From contig NZ_LANF01000006.1 in assembly GCF_000966265.1 (NCBI RefSeq), positions 124,001 through 188,000 of the forward strand: a stretch of DNA of 64,000 nt, given 5' to 3'. Shown one piece after another: positions 58,717-64,000 of the stretch. The notes under the pieces are model-generated. The model saw nothing but the letters and a program-made list of their open reading frames with translations. It searched no databases and was not told the DNA's origin. This DNA comes from Palaeococcus ferrophilus DSM 13482 (GTDB taxonomy: Archaea; Methanobacteriota_B; Thermococci; Thermococcales; Thermococcaceae). The first letter of the stretch is position 1. Each line of letters begins with the position of its first letter. A program made the position numbers and the translations under genes.

Positions 58717-59858
58717 GTTGCCCTCTTCTCCCCCTCCGGAAACTTCCAGCTCTTTGTTATCTTTGTCACGTTCCTCACGAGGGCCTTCTCCTCGGGGTGC
58801 CTCGACACGAGTTCCTCCATGAATGAAATCAGCTCGTCGTAGGCGGGCATGTCTACCGGGAAGGGCACATTATCCTTTCCACCGACGGCGTAGGTGAACT
58901 TGAAGGGGTCAGGCGGGTGGGTTACAGGATCCTTCCAGCTCGGGTGGACGTCGTAGACCAGCTCAAGAACCAGCGAGAGCGCCCTGAGCGTGCTTGGCCC
59001 GAGGCCCTTCAGGAGCAGAAATTCCTCGTAGTTGCTAACACTTAACTCGCGGGCGAACTCCAGTGCTCTCTTGTTGAGCTCAAACCTTCCAAGGCTCTCG
59101 TAGCGCTTTATCATGTCCTTCTCCCACGGCTCCCTCGGCTTGTAGTAGACGAGCGGACGGTAGCCCTTCGCTATTGCCTTCAGGCTTTCGAGCTCCCGCT
59201 CTATCCTCTCCGGCCTCTCCTGGACAACGTCGAGGAGCGTCTTCTGGTACTCCCTAGCTTCCTTTGAGACGGTGTTGAGGGCGAACTCCCTCTCCAAACC
59301 TGCTATAGCCTTGTGGGGGTCGAGAATGAAGGTTTCACTATTAAACCAGTGAAAGCGCCTCGCCATCCTCTCCCGCTCGTTCATCCCCTGCTGTATTACC
59401 GCCCAGCTGCCCTCCTCGTCCAGGAAGAAGACGTGGTGGTAAAGCTGGTAGCCCGTTTGAAGCGCCACCGTGTCAACCTTCGCAACGAGCCGGGAAGTCC
59501 TCACGTATGGTTCTGGATTGAGGTCGTAGAGCTTCCCTATAGCCTTCAGCTCCTCCGGTGTTGCACGGCTCTTCTTTCCCTTTCCGCCGGCCGCTTTAAG
59601 GCCGAGCTCCTCCTTCCATAGGGTGTCCTTTATCATTCCGGCGGTTACCGTTGTAGAGCCCGATGAGTCCCAGTCCATGCCTATGACGTTGTTGAACGCT
59701 TGAAACCACACCGGGTCGGAGAGCCTCTCGAGGAGCCCCTTCGTCCCGTACTCCTCCACCGCGAGAAGGAGGACTAAGCGGGTTAGCTTCCTCATCCTCT
59801 GGGCGAGCCACGCTGGAACGTGCCCTCCATGGAGCGGCAAATCAGCTACGTTCCTCAT
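58713..59858 (-). CDS. DUF763 protein
   Basis: 381 residues, DUF763 family by its N-terminus (RNVADLPLHGGHVPAWL) and GMDWDSSGSTTVTAG block. A helix-hairpin-helix-like LLLKGLGPSTLRALSLVLEL in the C-terminal half hints at DNA binding. No function is established. Start ATG 59858 overlaps the stop of the radical SAM gene by 4 bases; the next upstream ATG (59876) is less likely as it enters that gene. The pairing suggests joint work in nucleic-acid repair or modification; inference only. Confidence 0.87.
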   Translation of the reverse strand: MRNVADLPLHGGHVPAWLAQRMRKLTRLVLLLAVEEYGTKGLLERLSDPVWFQAFNNVIGMDWDSSGSTTVTAGMIKDTLWKEELGLKAAGGKGKKSRATPEELKAIGKLYDLNPEPYVRTSRLVAKVDTVALQTGYQLYHHVFFLDEEGSWAVIQQGMNERERMARRFHWFNSETFILDPHKAIAGLEREFALNTVSKEAREYQKTLLDVVQERPERIERELESLKAIAKGYRPLVYYKPREPWEKDMIKRYESLGRFELNKRALEFARELSVSNYEEFLLLKGLGPSTLRALSLVLELVYDVHPSWKDPVTHPPDPFKFTYAVGGKDNVPFPVDMPAYDELISFMEELVSRHPEEKALVRNVTKITKSWKFPEGEKRAT

Positions 59859-60652
59859 ACCCTCACCATCTCCCATCCTCCCCGGTGGATTTCTATTCCC
59901 TCGCTCCTAACCCCGAGGCGCTTTATCGTCTCCTTCAGCCCTTCCACGAACTTCCAGAACTTTTCATCGTCCGTGAGTACGGTGTAGCTCTCGGGAAAGT
60001 GCTCCCTAAGGAGCTCCCTGAAAGCCCTCCCTGCCGCCCTCAGGTTGAGCACCTCGAAAAAGTAGCTCCCCACGAAGTCCCTGCTCTCCCTCACGAGCTC
60101 CTCCACGTCCGTTATCCCTGGAATTATGGGGCTCACAAAGGCGTAGGTTTCTATGCCCTCCTCGTGGAGGACCTTGAGCGCGCTCAGCCTCGCCTTAAGG
60201 GTGGGCGTGAGCGGCTCTATGAGCATCTTCTCCCTCCCCTCGAAGGTGTTGAGCGTGAGCCCCACCTCCACCGAGGGAAACCGCTTTAGAACGTCAACGT
60301 CCCTCGTAACGAGGGGACTCTTTGTGAGGATGCTGAGTTTGTTCCTTTTGTCCATCTTTTCGAGCACCCTTCTCGTGAGCTTGAGGCGGGCCTCGAGGGG
60401 CTGGTAGGGGTCGCTCACCGTGGACATCACCACCTCCCCCCTAACGTGCCTCGCCGCCAGCTCGGGAGCGTTTCTCTTGACCTCCACCCACTCCCCCCAC
60501 TCACCGTAGGGCTTCCACCGGCAGAGAAAGCGCGCGTAGCAGTATTTGCAGGCGAAGGCGCACCCAACGTACTGGTTTACCACCCAGTCCACGCCCGGGA
60601 TTTTGGAGCGGGTGTAGAGCGTTTTCGCATCCCTCTCGATGACGCGCACCAT
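59855..60652 (-). CDS. Radical SAM protein, SplB-like
   Basis: 265 residues. Cluster motif CxxxCxxC as CAFACKYCYARF near residue 32, followed by a TIM-barrel core (STVSDPYQPLEARLKLTRRVLE, LTKSPLVTRDVDVLKRF, LNTFEGREKML). It is similar in layout to spore photoproduct lyase and related archaeal proteins, but the substrate is unknown. Upstream and overlapping DUF763. ATG 60652; TATA-like TTTAATAAAAGC follows on this strand about 20 bases further. Confidence 0.9.
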   Translation of the reverse strand: MVRVIERDAKTLYTRSKIPGVDWVVNQYVGCAFACKYCYARFLCRWKPYGEWGEWVEVKRNAPELAARHVRGEVVMSTVSDPYQPLEARLKLTRRVLEKMDKRNKLSILTKSPLVTRDVDVLKRFPSVEVGLTLNTFEGREKMLIEPLTPTLKARLSALKVLHEEGIETYAFVSPIIPGITDVEELVRESRDFVGSYFFEVLNLRAAGRAFRELLREHFPESYTVLTDDEKFWKFVEGLKETIKRLGVRSEGIEIHRGGWEMVRV

Positions 60653-60699
60653 GATCTCATGTCGGAAACGCTTTTATTAAAGGCTTCCTACTTTCGGCC

Positions 60700-62322
60700 A
60701 TGAAGTGGCTCCCCCCGATAATCATCCTCCTGCTCCTCCTTCCATCCGCTACCGCCTCAACCGTCGTGCTCAGCTCGGACCAGGACGAGGGGATAGCGCG
60801 CTATCTGGCGAACCATTTGAACGCGACCCTCGTGGTTATCCCCTGGGGAAGCGAGGACGAGAGGTACCTTGAGGAGATCAGGGTTTTAAACCCCGACGAG
60901 CTCATAATCGTCGGGGGTCCCTACGCCGTTCCGCCGCTCTTTGAGGTCGGGAACTTCAAACGCTACGGCGGGAAGGACAGGGTCGAGACGGCTAAGATAA
61001 TCCTCCGCGACTTCTTCAACCTCGACAATCCGGAAACTATAGTTCTCTACCCCTCCCGTGAGGAGGTGAAGGAGTTCACAGGGAAGGGAGGGGAATGGGA
61101 GCTCGTCCCCGCAAACACGAGCGTCGCGCTGAGATGGGCCCCCCTGATCGAGAACGAGCTTCCCGCGGGGGAGGGGGAGAGAAGGGTCTTCATCGGCAAC
61201 GTCGAGAACAACCCCGCGATGAACGCCATGTGGCCGGGGGAACTGCCGGAAGTGTACTCCCTCTACCCCTCCATAATCGTGGCCAACGGTACGCTGTTCA
61301 TAACCGGAACCGACCAGAACCTTCCCCTCATCGGTCGCTACTTCGAGGGGAATACTCGCTTCGAGAGGACCGATTTAGTCGTCTTCCTTTCCCTTCTGGC
61401 TTTTCTCACCCTCGTATCGCTTCCCTTCGTAAACGACCGCAGGTGGCTTGGAGCCTCGTTCCTCGTGGTGACCCTCTTCGTCCTCTACAACATCCACGCC
61501 TTCAGGCTTGCCTGGGATACGCTCTTCGTTTACATGGATGGGGCGCTCTCCCTCCTCAGTTCCGGGACCTACGAGACCGTTGTCGGAAGCAGGGGCTTCC
61601 CGGGCCTGAGCTACGCCCTCCTCGTTGCTTTCAAGCTCTTCGGGGTTAGGATAGAGGCCGCGGTTCTCTACCAAATCCTCCTCCTCTTCATCACCGCCCT
61701 CGCCCTGCACCTGCACTTCAAGAGGGGCCCGCTCTCCACGATGGCGCTCCTGTTGTTCCTTGCCCTCCCGCTGTTCAGAGAGTACGTCCTGACGGTTTCG
61801 ACGGAGCTCACGTTCATAGCGCTCCTCCTCCTTTCGCTTGCCCTTCTCCGGCGCCTTCCTTTAGTGGCATCGCTCCCGAGTGCCCTCGCCTCAATAGTTA
61901 GGGCCCAGGCACTCCTACTTCCGGTGGTCGCGCTGATGAGGCGGGAGCGGAAGGTGCTCTTCTACTCCGCCCTCTCCCTCGCCCTCTACGCCCTCCTCTA
62001 CTCCCTCGCCGGAAACGGTTTTGAGGGCTACGTTGTCGAAATCTCGGCCAAAGGGCTTACCGCTCAAACGGTGCTCTCGAACCTCTCCTTCTACCTGCCG
62101 TCCATCGTGAAGTACATTCCCATCCCCGCGGTCCTCCTAATGTACTTCTCACTCAGAGGAGAGCTCAAACCGGGAGAAACACTCGTGCTTGGGGTTGTCT
62201 ACCTCCTCCTTCCCCTCCTGTGGGTCGCCCAGGATGAGCGCTACCTTCTTCCGGGCCTTCTCCTCCTGCTCCTCGCCGCTCTGGAGCCGCTCGACAGGAC
62301 GGAGAAACCTGTGGAAGGTTAA
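60700..62322 (+). CDS. Membrane protein: CWB2-like ectodomain plus GT-C-like membrane part
   Basis: 540 residues. Signal peptide at 1-19, then an extracellular domain to about 225 whose ELIIVGGPYAVPPLFEVGNFKRYGGKDRVETA matches the cell-wall-binding repeat 2 pattern (GG-P ... R..G.DR.ETA). Ten or so membrane segments follow (about 228-530), with ALASIVRAQALLLP and WVAQDERYLLPGLLL, resembling GT-C/ArnT-like glycosyltransferases. Divergent from the radical SAM gene. Substrate unknown. Confidence 0.72.
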   Translation: MKWLPPIIILLLLLPSATASTVVLSSDQDEGIARYLANHLNATLVVIPWGSEDERYLEEIRVLNPDELIIVGGPYAVPPLFEVGNFKRYGGKDRVETAKIILRDFFNLDNPETIVLYPSREEVKEFTGKGGEWELVPANTSVALRWAPLIENELPAGEGERRVFIGNVENNPAMNAMWPGELPEVYSLYPSIIVANGTLFITGTDQNLPLIGRYFEGNTRFERTDLVVFLSLLAFLTLVSLPFVNDRRWLGASFLVVTLFVLYNIHAFRLAWDTLFVYMDGALSLLSSGTYETVVGSRGFPGLSYALLVAFKLFGVRIEAAVLYQILLLFITALALHLHFKRGPLSTMALLLFLALPLFREYVLTVSTELTFIALLLLSLALLRRLPLVASLPSALASIVRAQALLLPVVALMRRERKVLFYSALSLALYALLYSLAGNGFEGYVVEISAKGLTAQTVLSNLSFYLPSIVKYIPIPAVLLMYFSLRGELKPGETLVLGVVYLLLPLLWVAQDERYLLPGLLLLLLAALEPLDRTEKPVEG

Positions 62323-62441
62323 TTTGCGCCCAGTCCCTGCCGTTCAAAGGGGGAAGCAAACTGACGAACCCAGGAGGAAAAGTTATAGCGTGACAACGAT
62401 AGTGTTTTATTCCCCCTTTACCCTATTCCTCCGGTGGTGCT

Positions 62442-63020
62442 ATGAATCACGAGGGGTTTCTTGAGGTCATAACCGGGCCAATGTTTGCCGGCAAAACGAC
62501 GGAGCTCATAAAGCGCGTTGAGAGGCAGATTTTCGCCAAGAGGAAGGCGGCTTTGTTCAAACCATCCATAGACACCCGCTATTCCGAAGACCACGTGGTG
62601 GCCCACAACGGGCTGAGGTACGAAGCTTACATAGTCCCCACGACGGAGGAGGGCGTGAAAAAAATCGTTGACCTGACGAAGGAGGAGGGGTACGAAGTCA
62701 TAGGCATTGATGAGGTGCAGTTCTTCCATCCTTCCATCGTCGAGGCCCTCAACGAACTGGCGGATGAGGGCGTCTACGTGATAGCATCGGGCTTAAACCT
62801 CGACTTCAAGGGGGAGCCATTTGATGTAACGCGCGAACTCCTCGTCAGAGCGGACAACGTGGTCTACCTGACGGCGGTTTGCACGGTCTGTGGAAGGCCA
62901 GCAACACGGAGTCAGCGCCTCATAGATGGAAAGCCCGCCCCGAAGGATTCTCCCGTGATACTTGTTGGGGGAAGGGAGAGCTACGAAGCAAGATGCAGAC
63001 TCCACCACGAGGTGATTTGA
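62442..63020 (+). CDS. tdk: Thymidine kinase
   Basis: 192 residues, type II thymidine kinase. Walker A GPMFAGKTTELIKRV at about 12, Walker B EVIGIDEVQFFHP, lasso zinc site CTVCG and CRLHH at the end, and the substrate loop SGLNLDFKGEPFD. Salvages thymidine to dTMP. CGGTGGTGCT precedes the ATG; the next gene starts right after the stop. Confidence 0.97.
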   Translation: MNHEGFLEVITGPMFAGKTTELIKRVERQIFAKRKAALFKPSIDTRYSEDHVVAHNGLRYEAYIVPTTEEGVKKIVDLTKEEGYEVIGIDEVQFFHPSIVEALNELADEGVYVIASGLNLDFKGEPFDVTRELLVRADNVVYLTAVCTVCGRPATRSQRLIDGKPAPKDSPVILVGGRESYEARCRLHHEVI

Positions 63021-63368
63021 GTGAAAGCGAGGATAAGGGAGCGGTTCAAGTTCGAGGCGGCCCACGCCGTGAAAATAGGCGGAAACACGGAGGAAATTCA
63101 CGGCCACACGTTCAGGCTCGAGGTTACGGTGGAGGGAGGCATTGAGAGGGGCTACGTCATGGACTTCCTTGAGCTCAGGGCACTGGTTGAGGAAATCCTC
63201 GCCCGGCTCGACCACAGAAATCTCAATTCGCTATTCGAGAACCCCACGACCGAAAACATCGCCCTCTGGATCGCGGAGAGGGTCTCGAAGGGGCTCCCTG
63301 AGGGTGTGGCCCTCAAACGGCTCGTCCTATGGGAGGGCGATGAGAACGGCGTTGAGCTGGAGTTTTAG
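63021..63368 (+). CDS. 6-pyruvoyl-tetrahydropterin synthase family protein
   Basis: 115 residues of the T-fold QueD/PTPS family: zinc His from FEAAHAV and EIHGHTF, DFLELRALVEEIL, LDHRNLN and PTTENIALWIAERV. The Cys normally in CxxxHGH is replaced, reading NTEEIHGH, so the mechanism differs from QueD or canonical PTPS; PTPS-III enzymes use a Glu in this region and make 6-hydroxymethyl-dihydropterin. A pterin or folate role is therefore likely. GTG start immediately after tdk. Confidence 0.88.
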   Translation: MKARIRERFKFEAAHAVKIGGNTEEIHGHTFRLEVTVEGGIERGYVMDFLELRALVEEILARLDHRNLNSLFENPTTENIALWIAERVSKGLPEGVALKRLVLWEGDENGVELEF

Positions 63369-63412
63369 AAACTTTTTTAAACTTTTTAGGGCAGTCTAAT
63401 TCGGGAGAGGGC

Positions 63413-64000
63413 ATGGCGGCGGTTGAAGCGAGGGACGTGAGCATATACTATGAGGGGCAGAAGGCCGTTGAGGGGGTTAGCTTTACCCTTGAGGAGGGTG
63501 AGACGCTGCTCCTCCTCGGGCCGAACGGAGCGGGAAAGACCACGCTCCTGCGCACGGTCGGAGGTTTTCACAGGGAGTACCGCGGTGAGCTCAAGGTTTT
63601 TGGACTCTCCCCCGGGGACGCGGGCGAGTTCGTGGTGTACGTTCCCCAGAGCTTCAGCCTCAACGAGAGGGTGCCCCTCAGGGCTAGGGACGTTGTGGCG
63701 ATGGGGAGACTCTACAGAAGGGGTTTTGTCCATTTTCGTATTGGAAAGGCGCTCATTGAGCGGGCGCTCGAGGTGCTTGACTTCGTTGGTCTTAGCGAGG
63801 TGGCGGATAAGCCCTTCAGCGAGTTGAGCGGCGGGCAGAAGCAACGCGTGCTCCTTGCGAGGGCCCTCCTTTCAAAACCCCGTCTCCTCCTCCTGGATGA
63901 GCCGCTCTCGGCACTCGACCCCTCCGCCAGGGCTGATGTTGTGGCGGTTTTGGGGAAGATTAAGAGGGAGATGGGGGTTACGATGATGATAACCACCCAC
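63413..64000 (+). CDS. Metal-type ABC transporter ATPase, cut by window end
   Basis: 196 residues before the window ends. Walker A LLGPNGAGKTTLLRTVGGF (near 35), Q loop YVPQSF, signature FSELSGGQKQRVLLARALL, Walker B RLLLLDEPLSALDPSARAD and H-loop TMMITTH at the very end. The Q-loop region NERVPLRARDVVAMGR is like ZnuC/Mn-Zn-type ATPases. Partner permease is probably beyond the window. TTTTTAAACTTTTTAGG with GAGAGGGC lies before the ATG. Absent stop is due to truncation. Confidence 0.9.
   Translation, partial: MAAVEARDVSIYYEGQKAVEGVSFTLEEGETLLLLGPNGAGKTTLLRTVGGFHREYRGELKVFGLSPGDAGEFVVYVPQSFSLNERVPLRARDVVAMGRLYRRGFVHFRIGKALIERALEVLDFVGLSEVADKPFSELSGGQKQRVLLARALLSKPRLLLLDEPLSALDPSARADVVAVLGKIKREMGVTMMITTH

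Overview
The window is chromosomal DNA of a hyperthermophilic euryarchaeon of the order Thermococcales, most likely a Thermococcus. Evidence: an archaeal histone, SRP54, AglB oligosaccharyltransferase, diphthine synthase, FAU-1, SurR beside protein disulfide oxidoreductase, CGP-CTERM surface proteins, hydrogenase maturation genes, archaeal TATA boxes, and GGTGGTG/GGAGGTG ribosome-binding sites. Most of it is densely packed core genome; the accessory parts are a lone-TnpB element (3.2-4.7 kb), a small decayed locus (24.2-26.1 kb) and an island beside tRNA-Val (51.2-58.7 kb).

Layout. 0-3.2 kb: PIN-domain remnant, hydrogenase maturation protease, glyA, hypE. 3.2-4.7 kb: IS200/IS605-type element with a lone TnpB and a probable omega RNA in its right end. 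4.7-9.2 kb: DUF2666 protein, a helical-repeat protein, rnhB, a LEA/WHy-like membrane protein, tRNA-Arg(CCU). 9.2-12.2 kb: Lrp regulator facing an overlapping three-gene operon (HTH-phosphoribosyltransferase, RecA-like/V4R protein, zinc-finger protein). 12.5-16.1 kb: SRP54, stand-alone RAM domain, YkgJ-type protein, lipoprotein esterase, 5S rRNA. 16.1-23.3 kb: FAU-1 RNase facing the 5S gene, AcoX-type kinase, sugar nucleotidyltransferase, geranylgeranyl reductase with ferredoxin, SurR. 23.4-31.9 kb: Pdo, a CGP-CTERM protein, a decayed ORF, HprK-like protein, Trm10, a frameshifted MFS transporter, isoaspartyl peptidase, AbrB-PhoU protein, IorB. 32-41 kb: glmS-aglB, ParB-like protein, histone, phosphoesterase, small GTPase, OB/HD pair, a heavily sequon-decorated CGP-CTERM protein. 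41-51 kb: AlaX, pheT, a chemoreceptor, truA, XPB-like helicase, serine kinase, trmY, dphB, tRNA-Val(CAC). 51.2-58.7 kb: a 1.4-kb non-coding array of nested hairpins, a DUF89 protein, and two leaderless PF01637/DUF234 ATPases flanking a large helical gene that lacks a normal start. 58.7-64 kb: DUF763 with a radical SAM protein, a putative membrane glycosyltransferase, thymidine kinase, a PTPS-family protein and the start of a metal-type ABC ATPase.

Themes. Sulfur/redox control: SurR and Pdo are divergent, with a perfect extended SurR site between them. Surface glycoproteins: GlmS supplies amino sugar, AglB transfers glycan, and one CGP-CTERM protein carries about 14 sequons. RNA maturation and modification: FAU-1/5S, Trm10, TrmY, TruA, AlaX. 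The strongest candidate for something undescribed is the hairpin array at 51215-52419. It has four modules, each with a GC-rich central palindrome and an inner stem whose sequence differs between modules while pairing is kept, separated by conserved short hairpin linkers. No protein-coding explanation is apparent.
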